From contig NZ_CAJNBJ010000001.1 of the NCBI RefSeq assembly GCF_905220995.1, positions 992,001 to 1,056,000 on the forward strand: a DNA stretch of 64,000 bases, read 5' to 3'. Positions 1 through 8,432 of this stretch are shown here, piece after piece. Each line of letters begins with the position of its first letter. Position 1 is the first letter of the stretch. Below the pieces are notes generated by a model. It did no database searches and was not told where the DNA came from. It saw nothing but the letters and a program-made list of their open reading frames with translations. Source of the DNA: Nitrospira defluvii. GTDB lineage: Bacteria > Nitrospirota > Nitrospiria > Nitrospirales > Nitrospiraceae. The translations under genes and the position numbers were made by a program.

Positions 1-1
1 G

Positions 2-1834
2 CCGCTGCTCCGCGGCCAGGTCGAGGTGGAAGACATCACCTTGCGCGATCCGGTGATCATGGTGCTGAAAAACGCGCAAGGCCAACTCAATGTCTCCACA
101 CTCGGCGCGAAAGCAGCGGCTCCACCTACGCCCTCAAAACCCGAAGTCCCGACACAACCGGCCGGCAGCCCGCTTCAGGCCTTAGCCCTGTTCGCGGTGG
201 ATCGCGTCTCCATCGACGGCGGAAAACTGACCTATCGCGACGAATCCTCGCCGAAACCGGTCGAATACACCGTCAATCAACTCGAATTCTTGTTGACGTC
301 GGTCCATCTCGGCGACAGTCCTGCCGTGCATGTCGGCGCGACCGTTCAACCCTACAACCTCCCGGTGCAACTCGACGGCACGTTCGGGCCACTCGTTGAA
401 ACCCTGGATGTGAAATCGTTCACCTTCAACCTGGGACTCGGCAAGATCGCCATCGGGCTCAAAGGACGAGCGGTCGGCGGGAATCTGGATGCCACGGTCA
501 ACGCCCTGCAGATCGACACGGCTGATATACCCGTTGCCTTGCCGCTCACGAAGCCGGTGCAAATCAAAGATGTCCACCTCACGCTTCACACGCCATACCC
601 CATCCCGCCTGACGTCAGCCCCATCAGTCAGCTCGACCTGACGGATCTGGGCCTGACGGTGACCATGGGCGGATCGGCGATCAACGTCAAAGGCACGGCA
701 AGCAAAGGCCTGGCGAATGTGACGGCGGCCTCAGCCAGCATCAACAGCTCGGACCTCCCCATCGCGCTCCCCCTGACAAAACCGGTTGAACTGAAAGACC
801 TGCATGTCAATGTGAAGGCCAAGTATCCGCCCAAGGAAGGAGCTGCACCGCTCGAACTCGCCGAGATCCCGAACCTCGGCCTGACCGTCGCCCTGGGAAG
901 CTCGCGGATGGAGGTGAAAGGTTCGGTCCTGGGGGGCCTGGCGAAAGTGACGGCCAACGCTAAACTGGTGAATACCAGCGACGTGCCGTTCACGCTGCCC
1001 CTGAAAAAGCCGGTAGAGATCAAAGATCTCCAAGTTGCAGCCGAAATGAAAGGGCAGGACGTGCGGTTGACCACGCTCGCCCTGCAGCTCTTCGGAGGCC
1101 TCCTGCGCGCACAGGGCACACTGAGCCTTGCCACGACTGCCCCGCCGTTCAGCGGCACGGCTTCCCTTCAAGGGCTCCAGCTGGGACCGGCGTTGCAAGC
1201 GGTGGGCACGGACCAGGTGTCCATGAGCGGCACGGCCACTGCCGATCTGACGCTCAGCGGGCGCGGGTTTACCCATCCTGACCTGGTCAAGGCCCTCGCC
1301 GGCACCGGCCATGTCGCCGTGCGGGACGGCAGAATCGAAGGGATCAATCTTCTGCAGCAAGCCGCGATGCTGCTCAAGGTGGTCGGCGTGCAATTGGACA
1401 ACGTCAAAGCCACGGCATTCTCCACTATCGAAAGCGACTTCGCCATCAAACAGGGACTCGTGGCCGTGCAACGCCTGCTCATGGACAGTCATGATTTTCA
1501 GGCCACCGGAAGCGGCACGATCGGGCTTGATCAATCGCTCGACATGAAACTGAATCTGAATCTCTCTCAAGCCTTGAGCCAGAAGATTGCAGCCGGCTCC
1601 CCCATTGCGCGGGTGGCGATGACCGGAGGACGCCTCTCCTTGCCGTTGCTGATCACCGGCAGCACCCAAGCCCCGTCGTATGGTCTCGACACGAAAATGT
1701 TCGCCGGGAAAGTGAAGGAGCAGGTGAAGGAAAAGGTCAAAGGCGCGGTCGGAGACCTCTTGAAAGGCACGGCCAAGCCGGAGGACCTGAAACAGCAGGG
1801 GAAAGATCTCCTGAAGGGGCTCTTCGGGCGCTGA
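2..1834 (+). CDS. AsmA-like family protein (5' end outside window)
   Basis: The reading frame is open from the first base, so the gene starts upstream. The visible ~610 residues resemble AsmA-family proteins, envelope proteins linked to outer-membrane assembly or lipid transport that are normally anchored by an N-terminal membrane segment; that segment would lie outside the window. The start of the fragment (LLRGQVEVEDITLRDPVI) looks like the usual AsmA strand 'RGRVEVRxIxLxxP'. The middle holds three tandem copies of a ~75-residue unit, each with a core like PIALPLTKPVELKDLHV. The C-terminus has the typical AsmA core followed by a Lys-rich tail (KVKEQVKEKVKGAV). An MscS gene follows 18 bp downstream on the same strand. 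Family call is fairly safe; the exact role is unknown. Confidence 0.75.
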   Translation, partial: PLLRGQVEVEDITLRDPVIMVLKNAQGQLNVSTLGAKAAAPPTPSKPEVPTQPAGSPLQALALFAVDRVSIDGGKLTYRDESSPKPVEYTVNQLEFLLTSVHLGDSPAVHVGATVQPYNLPVQLDGTFGPLVETLDVKSFTFNLGLGKIAIGLKGRAVGGNLDATVNALQIDTADIPVALPLTKPVQIKDVHLTLHTPYPIPPDVSPISQLDLTDLGLTVTMGGSAINVKGTASKGLANVTAASASINSSDLPIALPLTKPVELKDLHVNVKAKYPPKEGAAPLELAEIPNLGLTVALGSSRMEVKGSVLGGLAKVTANAKLVNTSDVPFTLPLKKPVEIKDLQVAAEMKGQDVRLTTLALQLFGGLLRAQGTLSLATTAPPFSGTASLQGLQLGPALQAVGTDQVSMSGTATADLTLSGRGFTHPDLVKALAGTGHVAVRDGRIEGINLLQQAAMLLKVVGVQLDNVKATAFSTIESDFAIKQGLVAVQRLLMDSHDFQATGSGTIGLDQSLDMKLNLNLSQALSQKIAAGSPIARVAMTGGRLSLPLLITGSTQAPSYGLDTKMFAGKVKEQVKEKVKGAVGDLLKGTAKPEDLKQQGKDLLKGLFGR

Positions 1835-1852
1835 GATTCACGCGGAGGGAGC

Positions 1853-2653
1853 ATGTCGCTGGCAAACTTGGCCACACAGTACATCGTCCAATACGGCTTT
1901 CGAATCATGGGCGCGATCCTCGTTATCGGCGCCGCCCTCTTCGTGGCCAAGTCGGTGGGCCGGCTCTTCGAGCGCTGGTTGAACGAGCAGGACTTGGAGC
2001 CGCCCCTTCGCCTCCTGCTCCTCCGCCTCGTGAAGGCGCTTGTCGTGATCCTCGGGCTGCTCATTGCGCTGGATCAACTGGGCCTGCAAATCGCTCCGCT
2101 CGTCGCCGGACTCGGTGTCGCCGGACTCGGCGTCGGCCTGGCACTGCAGGGGGTGCTCAGTAACATCGTGGCCGGACTCTCGATCATCTTCACGAAACCG
2201 TACCGGGTGGGCGAACATGTCTCGCTTTTAGGCGTGCATGGCGACGTCGCAAAAATCGATATCTTCACCACCACGCTTGTGCACCCGGATCAGTCCCGCA
2301 TCGTCATTCCGAATCGAAAGGTCGTTGGAGAGATCCTGCATAACTTCGGAACCATCCGACAATTGGACCTGTCCATCGGAGTCTCGTACCGGACCGACAT
2401 CGACTCGACGCTACGAATGCTCCGCGACCTCGTCACCCGCCATCCTAAGGTGCTCCAGACACCTGCGCCCATCATCGGCATTGCGGCCTTCGCCGACTCG
2501 TCGATTACCCTGTCCATTCGGCCCTGGGTTGAGGTGGCGACAGTCGGCTCCGCCCATATTGAGCTCAACCAAGCAATCCTTCAACGATTACAAGCTGATG
2601 GCGTCGAGATCCCGTTCCCGCAGCGTGAAGTGCGTCTGCTCAACCCTTCCTAG
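1853..2653 (+). CDS. MscS-type small mechanosensitive ion channel
   Basis: 266 residues, close to the length of minimal MscS channels, which release solutes from the cytoplasm on osmotic downshock. Two to three hydrophobic helices occupy residues ~10-105. The pore-lining TM3 is clear: a Gly/Ala-rich stretch GLGVAGLGVGLALQGVLSN around residues 87-105. It leads into the beta-domain (TKPYRVGEHV) and the alpha/beta C-terminal cytoplasmic domain. The ATG follows a gcggagg Shine-Dalgarno sequence. The gene lies 18 bp after the AsmA-like gene and may be co-transcribed with it. Confidence 0.9.
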   Translation: MSLANLATQYIVQYGFRIMGAILVIGAALFVAKSVGRLFERWLNEQDLEPPLRLLLLRLVKALVVILGLLIALDQLGLQIAPLVAGLGVAGLGVGLALQGVLSNIVAGLSIIFTKPYRVGEHVSLLGVHGDVAKIDIFTTTLVHPDQSRIVIPNRKVVGEILHNFGTIRQLDLSIGVSYRTDIDSTLRMLRDLVTRHPKVLQTPAPIIGIAAFADSSITLSIRPWVEVATVGSAHIELNQAILQRLQADGVEIPFPQREVRLLNPS

Positions 2654-2789
2654 ATCATGTAGAATGCCCACCGCCATTTGTACGTATTCCTTCGCTGCAT
2701 AGAAGCGGGCGTTACTTGTTGCCTCTGATCGCAATATGCTACCCTGGCGCTCTTTCGATGCGGGGCGACAGCGACCAGGGAGACGACCC

Positions 2790-3404
2790 ATGAGCAGGCA
2801 CACAGACCTCGACCGCACGCGACGTTCAGAACGCACACCCGACGCGCTTGCCGCGGCAGAAGCGGACGACTCGTTGACCGAGGAACATGCCGCCGGCAAC
2901 AACCTCGACAAGATCCGCGACATCCTCTTCGGCGCGCAGGTACGGGATCACGAACGGCGGTTTACCAAACTTGAGGCTCAGCTGCTCGCGGAGGCGGCCC
3001 AATTGCGCACTGACCTGAAAGACCGATTTGCCGCGCTGGACCAATACATACGACACGAAGTCGAGTCCGTGACGGGGCAGCTGAAGGCTGAGGAACAACA
3101 GCGCACCGATGCCGTGAGCCACCTGACCACGGAACTGCAGACACTGGCCGGCGTGCTCCAGCAGACAGCTTCCCAGCTGCGAACGCAGAGTGAACAGGCC
3201 CACCGTGAGCTGCAGGATCAACTGCACCATCAGGCAACCACGCTCGCCGGTGACTTCACGCAACGACACACCGCACTCTCAGCCACGCTGGATGAGGCGA
3301 TTCGGCAATTGACCCACCAAAAGACCGACCGTGTCTCCTTGGCTACGTTGTTCCAAGAACTCTCGCAGAGGCTCTCACATGATCAGCCTCCTTCACAGAC
3401 ATAA
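2790..3404 (+). CDS. Coiled-coil protein of unknown function
   Basis: 204 residues. I chose the ATG at 2790 because it follows AGGGAG with 7-nt spacing; the frame is open further upstream but without a good site. The N-terminal ~45 residues are charged and probably disordered. Residues ~45-200 are rich in Glu, Gln, Leu and Ala with heptad spacing and are predicted to form a long coiled coil. No signal peptide or membrane segment is visible, so the protein is probably cytoplasmic. It precedes a membrane OmpA-domain protein, a small GTPase and a sigma-54 activator on the same strand, so it may be a partner in that module (inference). No enzymatic motif was seen. Confidence 0.65.
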   Translation: MSRHTDLDRTRRSERTPDALAAAEADDSLTEEHAAGNNLDKIRDILFGAQVRDHERRFTKLEAQLLAEAAQLRTDLKDRFAALDQYIRHEVESVTGQLKAEEQQRTDAVSHLTTELQTLAGVLQQTASQLRTQSEQAHRELQDQLHHQATTLAGDFTQRHTALSATLDEAIRQLTHQKTDRVSLATLFQELSQRLSHDQPPSQT

Positions 3405-3520
3405 CCCCCCATCTGTGGCTCAGCGGCTGCGACTCGTGTTCAGAACGGAACGCAGCACCGCTCCTCGACACACGTTCCTCGATCGAGAGTTTCTCCTGCA
3501 CGTCGAACAGAGGAGACGCG

Positions 3521-5251
3521 ATGGCGCAGGCACCTAAAGCCATTGCGCCGACCGGCGACGGCGACTACGCCGAATTGCGCAGCCTTCTTCTGGCACCAGA
3601 GCAATCGCGTCTGGAGGAACTCCAGGAGCAGGTCGAGCACATCGATCTCAATGCCCAGAATGTGAGTCGACTGCTTCCTGATGCGATCGCCCTGCGCGGC
3701 GGCCACGACCAGCGCTTGACACAGGTGTTGACCCCGCACGTGTCGGAAGCCCTGGGCACGGCCGTGCGCAAACAGCCGCAGATGATCGTCGACGCGATCG
3801 CACCGATCATGATGCCGGCCATCCGCCAGTCCATCGCCAATGCCCTGCGAAGCATGGTGCAATCGCTCAATCAAACCATCGAGCATAGTCTGTCGCTCCG
3901 CAGCATGCAGTGGAGACTGGAAGCGCTACGCACCGGCAAACCGTTCGCAGAAATCGTGCTCCTGCACACCTTGTGTTATCGGGTCGAACAGGTCTTTCTC
4001 ATTCACTCACAGACCGGGTTGCTCCTGGCCCACGCGGCAGGCGACTCTGTCGCCGTCCAAGACGAGACCCTGGTGTCGGGCATGTTGTCGGCCATCAGAG
4101 CGTTTGTGCAGGATTCGTTCGGAGCCGCACCGGACCAGGTTTTGAACACACTGCGGGTCGGCGAGCTCACCGTGTGGATCGAACAAGGACCGGTCGCGAT
4201 TCTCGCCGCGGTCATTCGCGGCACGCCACCCGAACACTTCCATATTCGCCTTCAGGATACACTCACCCGCATCCATGCCGAACAGGCCGACGCACTGGCC
4301 CGCTTCGAGGGAGATGCCTCGACCTTGGCCGGCGTGACACCGCTCCTCGAAGACTGCCTGCAGGCGCAGTTTGAGCCGCGTCGGCGCGCCGTTTCCCCGA
4401 TGACGTGGACGTTGGTGGCCGTGCTTCTTCTGGGTGCGGCCTGGTGGGGAGCGTCGGTGTACCAGGAGCGCCAACGCTGGCAAGCCTTTCTGGCACGTCT
4501 CGGGGCAGAACCGGGACTCGTGCTCACGGCCGTGGACACGGAAGGACGGCAGTATCGACTCGCCGGGCTTCGCGACCCGTTGGCTGCGGACCCTGCGGCC
4601 CTGCTGCAAGAAAGCGGACTGGATCCAGGGCACATCACGACACAATGGCGCCCATATTACGCGCTGGACGCGGCGTTCATCCTCAAACGTGCCGGGCTCG
4701 TCCTCTCGCCCCCAACCACCGTTCAATTGACCCTGGAGGGAACGCGCCTGATTGCGGCGGGAACTGCGCCGGCACAATGGATCCGGGAAAGCCGAAGGCT
4801 CGCGCAGCTCCTACCCGGCCTTGAGCACTACGACGACCGGCGTCTCACGCGACAGTCGCTCGACGTTGTAACCCAGGAGCTGGCACAGGCCTCGATCCTG
4901 TTCGAACAGGGGCGAGCGGACATTCGTTCATCGGAGCAACGTCATAGTCTGTCCCGCATTGTGACCCTCCTTGGTCAGATTGACGAGTTGGCTCGCCTAT
5001 CCGGCACCACGCTGACGATACGGATCACCGGCCAAACCGACATCGTCGGTGGCCTGGCTCAGAACCGGCGCTTGAGCGAGATCCGCGCCCAGTCGGCCCT
5101 TGATGCCATTCATCCCGCAACATTTCCCTCGATCAGGTTCGAAGCCCACGGAGTCACCCCGCCGCCTGAAGCCCAAGGAGCTAGAGCCACAGCCGTACTG
5201 CCTGAAGATCGACGCGTGTCATTTCGGGTGACTGTGCACCAGGCTCCGTGA
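3521..5251 (+). CDS. Membrane-anchored OmpA-domain protein with cytoplasmic sensor-like N-terminus
   Basis: 576 residues. Residues 1-130 are helical and charged. Residues ~140-260 form an alpha/beta stretch (VEQVFLIHSQTGLLLAHAAG, then VGELTVWIEQGPVAILAAVI) that recalls roadblock/longin-like modules, which bind small GTPases; this resemblance is my reading and is not verified. One membrane helix lies at ~293-312 (TWTLVAVLLLGAAWWGASVY). Residues ~445-576 form an OmpA/MotB peptidoglycan-binding domain, with ITGQTDIVGG and NRRLSEIRAQSALDAI in the expected places. The topology is therefore cytoplasmic N-terminus and periplasmic OmpA domain. The small GTPase gene starts 12 bp downstream. The pair could couple the cell wall to a GTPase switch. 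Confidence 0.75.
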   Translation: MAQAPKAIAPTGDGDYAELRSLLLAPEQSRLEELQEQVEHIDLNAQNVSRLLPDAIALRGGHDQRLTQVLTPHVSEALGTAVRKQPQMIVDAIAPIMMPAIRQSIANALRSMVQSLNQTIEHSLSLRSMQWRLEALRTGKPFAEIVLLHTLCYRVEQVFLIHSQTGLLLAHAAGDSVAVQDETLVSGMLSAIRAFVQDSFGAAPDQVLNTLRVGELTVWIEQGPVAILAAVIRGTPPEHFHIRLQDTLTRIHAEQADALARFEGDASTLAGVTPLLEDCLQAQFEPRRRAVSPMTWTLVAVLLLGAAWWGASVYQERQRWQAFLARLGAEPGLVLTAVDTEGRQYRLAGLRDPLAADPAALLQESGLDPGHITTQWRPYYALDAAFILKRAGLVLSPPTTVQLTLEGTRLIAAGTAPAQWIRESRRLAQLLPGLEHYDDRRLTRQSLDVVTQELAQASILFEQGRADIRSSEQRHSLSRIVTLLGQIDELARLSGTTLTIRITGQTDIVGGLAQNRRLSEIRAQSALDAIHPATFPSIRFEAHGVTPPPEAQGARATAVLPEDRRVSFRVTVHQAP

Positions 5252-5263
5252 GAATCTCCTGCT

Positions 5264-5800
5264 ATGATCGAGAAAAAAATTTGCATGTTGGGGGCGTTTG
5301 CCGTCGGAAAAACCAGTCTGGTCCGGCGGTTTGTCACCAGTTGTTTTTCCGAACAATATCAAACCACCATTGGGGTGACGGTCGACAAGAAATCCCTGAC
5401 AGTGGACGGCACGCACCTGACACTCGTGCTCTGGGACCTGTATGGAGAAGACGAATTCCAAAAGTTGCGCCGCTCCTACCTACGCGGCTCAGCGGGGTAC
5501 CTCCTCGTCCTGGACGGGCTACGTCGGCCCACGTTGGACATCGCCTTGCGCATCCAAGAGAGTGTCACCGACGAACTCGGCCCGGTACCCTTCGTCGCCC
5601 TGGTCAACAAACACGACCGACGGGCAGAGTGGGAGCTCAATGATCACGACCTCGCAGAGCTGGCCCAACGCGGCTGGCCGGTCTTGATGAGCAGTGCCAA
5701 GACAGGGCAGGGGGTTGAAGACGCATTCACCACGCTGTCCCGCGCTCTCACGCAGGCTCCTCAACCATCATCACGAGCCGACCACCCCGATGGCGCCTAA
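5264..5800 (+). CDS. Ras/Rab-like small GTPase
   Basis: 178 residues, the size of a single G domain. All five G motifs are visible: P-loop GAFAVGKT (10-17), switch I Thr (34/35), G3 WDLYGED (57-63), G4 NKHD (115-118) and G5 SSAK (143-146). The Ras 'DTAGQE' is replaced by DLYGED, so the catalytic Gln position is Glu, which suggests slow intrinsic hydrolysis and a need for a partner (inference). There is no lipid-attachment cysteine at the C-terminus. The gene follows the OmpA-domain gene by 12 bp and overlaps the sigma-54 activator start by 11 bp. It belongs to the bacterial Ras-like GTPase group; the substrate and process are unknown. Confidence 0.85.
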   Translation: MIEKKICMLGAFAVGKTSLVRRFVTSCFSEQYQTTIGVTVDKKSLTVDGTHLTLVLWDLYGEDEFQKLRRSYLRGSAGYLLVLDGLRRPTLDIALRIQESVTDELGPVPFVALVNKHDRRAEWELNDHDLAELAQRGWPVLMSSAKTGQGVEDAFTTLSRALTQAPQPSSRADHPDGA

Positions 5801-7586
5801 CTCACACCCCTCCGTACCGGACGCGTTCTACAGCACACTGTTGGCACGATTCCTCATTGCGGTGCTGGAACACGTTGCCGAGACGCGCTTCCGTCTCATC
5901 GGGGAGCCGCCCCCCTGGCTGTTGCGCCTGTACCCGGAGGCCGAGCACCAGGCAGACTTTTCCATCGATACTCGCACCCCGGTGCTGCACAACTTTCTGC
6001 ATGACGCAGCTGCAGCATGGGACGCGCAGAACAGCCCCATCGCCCGGTCAGGGTTCTGGACCGATCACACCATGTTCGACGAACCCCAACACTTCGACGC
6101 CCTGGCGCTTCGAGAAGGCAGTCATCGCCTGCTCCTGGTTCAGCACCACATGGAGAGCTATGATCAGCAGGCCGCCCTGCTGCAAAAGGCGCGTGAGCGT
6201 GCGCTTCAGCAACATGAGCAGGACCGCGGGCACCAACGAACTCACCAGGTCCTCACCACCAAGCTGGCGGATAGTGAACGGTCGCGGGATGATCTCGCGG
6301 CGATTCTACAGCGACTCGGACTCGCGACCCTGCTGATCGACGGGGATGGACACGTCCGGTTTCTCAGCGATTCAGCCGTCCGTCTGCTGGATGTATCCTC
6401 GTCCTCCGCATCCAGGGCGATGCATTGGGAAGCGCTGTTGCCGGCCTCAAAACCGGATCGCCTGGCACTGCAGACGTTATTGCGCCAACCTGTCTCTCAG
6501 CGGGAACGGGCACGATGTCACATCGAAACGCCCACCGGGCGGCGCCTCTGGCTGGAAATCGAACTCCACGACGACCCGCGGGATTCGCACCATCGGATTG
6601 CGTTCCTGCACGACATGACGGATGTCTACCATCTTCGGCGCCTGCTGGAGTTGAAGGCGCATTTCCACGATCTGATCGGCAAGAGCCATGGCATGACGCA
6701 GGTCTACGAACAGATTGAAGACCTGGCACGCGTCGATTCGACCGTCTTGATTGAAGGGGAAACCGGGACGGGGAAGGAGTTGGTAGCGCGCGCCTTACAC
6801 CAGGCGAGTGCCCGGCGTACCGGCCCGTTTATCGCCGCCAACTGCGCAGGCCTGACCGATTCCCTACTCGGCAGCCAGCTCTTCGGCCATAAAAGAGGGG
6901 CCTTCACCGGCGCCATCGACGATCAGCCGGGACTCTTCGAAGCCGCGCAGGACGGCGTGCTCTTTCTTGATGAGATCGGCGATATCCCTCACACCGTCCA
7001 AACCCACCTGTTGCGCGTGCTGCAGGAAAAGGAAGTGACTCGACTCGGCGAGACCAAGCCACGAAAAATCAACGTACGGGTTGTGACGGCGACGCATCAC
7101 AATTTGAGCCAGGACGTCGCCAAGGGCGTGTTTCGCGCAGACCTGCTCTATCGGATTCGAGTCGCCCGCCTCCAGCTCCCCCCCCTGCGGGAGCGCAAGG
7201 AAGATATCCCGCTCTTGGTCAGCTCATTCCTTACTGAGGGACGAGCCAGTATGGGGAAGACGATCCATCGGGCAAGCCCGGCTGCCATGGCGGTATTGAT
7301 GGACTATCACTGGCCCGGCAACGTACGGGAACTGAAGAGCACGATCGAGTGCGCCATGATTCACTGCAAAGGAGATACACTGGATGCCTCCGACCTGCCG
7401 TCCGAGATTCACCAGACGAATCCTGTCCCTCCCCCCGGACCGACACCTCCCACTGATGAACGCAGCCGGTTCCTGTTCGCCCTTGGACAAGCCCGGGGCA
7501 ATCGCACCAAGGCCGCGCGGCTTCTGGGCATGAGCCGTGCCACCTTCTATCGCCGATTGACCGAGCTCGACCTCCCGCCCAGCTAG
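5790..7586 (+). CDS. Sigma-54-dependent transcriptional activator (PAS - AAA+ - Fis HTH)
   Basis: 598 residues from the ATG at 5790, which overlaps the GTPase stop; the frame is open further upstream but inside the GTPase gene. Residues 1-125 form an N-terminal sensor-like domain of unknown type, ~125-170 a coiled coil and ~170-285 a PAS-like domain. The AAA+ module (295-530) has Walker A GETGTGKE (323-330), the sigma-54 contact loop GAFTGA (370-375) and Walker B DEIGD (394-398). The C-terminus carries a Fis-type helix-turn-helix (NRTKAARLLGMSRATFYRRL). There is no receiver domain, so the input is probably through the N-terminus. The translational overlap suggests its signal comes from the GTPase/OmpA pair. 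A phased GTCTC/GAGAC array starts ~30 bp after the stop. Confidence 0.93.
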   Translation: MAPNSHPSVPDAFYSTLLARFLIAVLEHVAETRFRLIGEPPPWLLRLYPEAEHQADFSIDTRTPVLHNFLHDAAAAWDAQNSPIARSGFWTDHTMFDEPQHFDALALREGSHRLLLVQHHMESYDQQAALLQKARERALQQHEQDRGHQRTHQVLTTKLADSERSRDDLAAILQRLGLATLLIDGDGHVRFLSDSAVRLLDVSSSSASRAMHWEALLPASKPDRLALQTLLRQPVSQRERARCHIETPTGRRLWLEIELHDDPRDSHHRIAFLHDMTDVYHLRRLLELKAHFHDLIGKSHGMTQVYEQIEDLARVDSTVLIEGETGTGKELVARALHQASARRTGPFIAANCAGLTDSLLGSQLFGHKRGAFTGAIDDQPGLFEAAQDGVLFLDEIGDIPHTVQTHLLRVLQEKEVTRLGETKPRKINVRVVTATHHNLSQDVAKGVFRADLLYRIRVARLQLPPLRERKEDIPLLVSSFLTEGRASMGKTIHRASPAAMAVLMDYHWPGNVRELKSTIECAMIHCKGDTLDASDLPSEIHQTNPVPPPGPTPPTDERSRFLFALGQARGNRTKAARLLGMSRATFYRRLTELDLPPS

Positions 7587-7616
7587 ATCTATGCTCCGGC
7601 ACAAACGTTCTGGCCC

Positions 7617-7666
7617 TGTCTCATAGCGTCTCACGCGAGACAGCACGAGACGATCTCATGCGTCTC
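7617..7666. promoter_or_regulatory. Phased GTCTC/GAGAC repeat array, candidate activator binding sites
   Basis: Five exact pentamers occur in 49 bp: GTCTC at 7618, 7628 and 7662, and GAGAC at 7637 and 7647, plus an ATCTC at 7653. Most steps are 9-10 bp, about one helical turn. They form nested dyads: TGTCTC (7617-7622) pairs with GAGACA (7637-7642), and GTCTC-ACGC-GAGAC spans 7628-7641. The array lies between the sigma-54 activator and a LuxR-type gene, where an enhancer for a Fis-HTH activator would be expected. The binding protein is inferred. Confidence 0.45.
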
Positions 7667-7849
7667 GCCATTGCACAACCACTCGACAGGCCACTCTCCT
7701 GTTGCACGACAATCGCGGCATGGCCCTCGTGACCGCTACCGTCAATGCCGCAGGCACGGAGCTTGATAGACATCGCGGGAAAAACCACTGCGTGCAATCC
7801 CGTGTCATCGTCAGGCGACAACGACCAGAAAGGAGCGAGTGACATACCC

Positions 7850-8167
7850 ATGGACACCGTCGTCCCGTTTTCACACCCTCGGCCGGATCAACCGACTCCG
7901 CGCGAGAGGGAAATACTCAATTGTATCTGGGCAGGGTTGACGAGCCAGGAAATTGCGGCCCGTCTACGTGTTGCGCCGAAGACCGTGGAATCCCACCGCG
8001 CGAACCTGCTGAGAAAATTTCGCGCCGCCAACGCCGCGCAATTACTTCGCTTCGCGCTCCTGGAAGGCTTGCTCGACGTTCCCTCGCCGAACAGTGACAC
8101 GAACACGTCGCCGAAGGCCCGCACACAACGTAGTCCTGCGGTGCGAAAATTGACGCCCCTCAAATGA
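7850..8167 (+). CDS. Small LuxR-type helix-turn-helix regulator
   Basis: 105 residues from the ATG at 7850; AGGAG lies 14 nt upstream, a long spacing, so the start is not certain. Residues ~20-85 form a GerE/LuxR-type DNA-binding domain with the signature TPREREILNCIWAGLTSQEI and RLRVAPKTVESHRANLLRKF. There is no receiver or ligand domain, so this is a stand-alone HTH protein, like many small NarL/LuxR homologues. The C-terminal ~25 residues are Thr/Ser/Lys-rich. It sits ~260 bp after the sigma-54 activator and before an outer-membrane protein gene, which it might control (inference). Confidence 0.85.
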   Translation: MDTVVPFSHPRPDQPTPREREILNCIWAGLTSQEIAARLRVAPKTVESHRANLLRKFRAANAAQLLRFALLEGLLDVPSPNSDTNTSPKARTQRSPAVRKLTPLK

Positions 8168-8432
8168 CGGGGCCCAGTATCACGAACACCCAGGCCAGGT
8201 CGGTGCACCGCCCTATCATTCAAATACAGGATGTACCAGTGCGACACGCACTATCCATGCGCCCCCACTCTTCCCGCGTTCGGGGTCGCATCGCTGGGGC
8301 ACGCGGAGGACACAACTGGGGCCTGCGGAACACCGTGTTGATCTCCTGCGCGGAATCCAATATACAACACCAGAATTTCGACCCATCCGGCAACCGAGAC
8401 ACCGTTGCCATTCTCAAGCCCAGGAGGACGGA

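Noticed and set aside
7753-7766. GGCAC-N5-TTGA as a sigma-54 promoter for the LuxR-type gene
   Set aside because: The -12 element lacks the conserved GC (TTGA instead of TTGC). Kept only as a weak candidate in the array finding.
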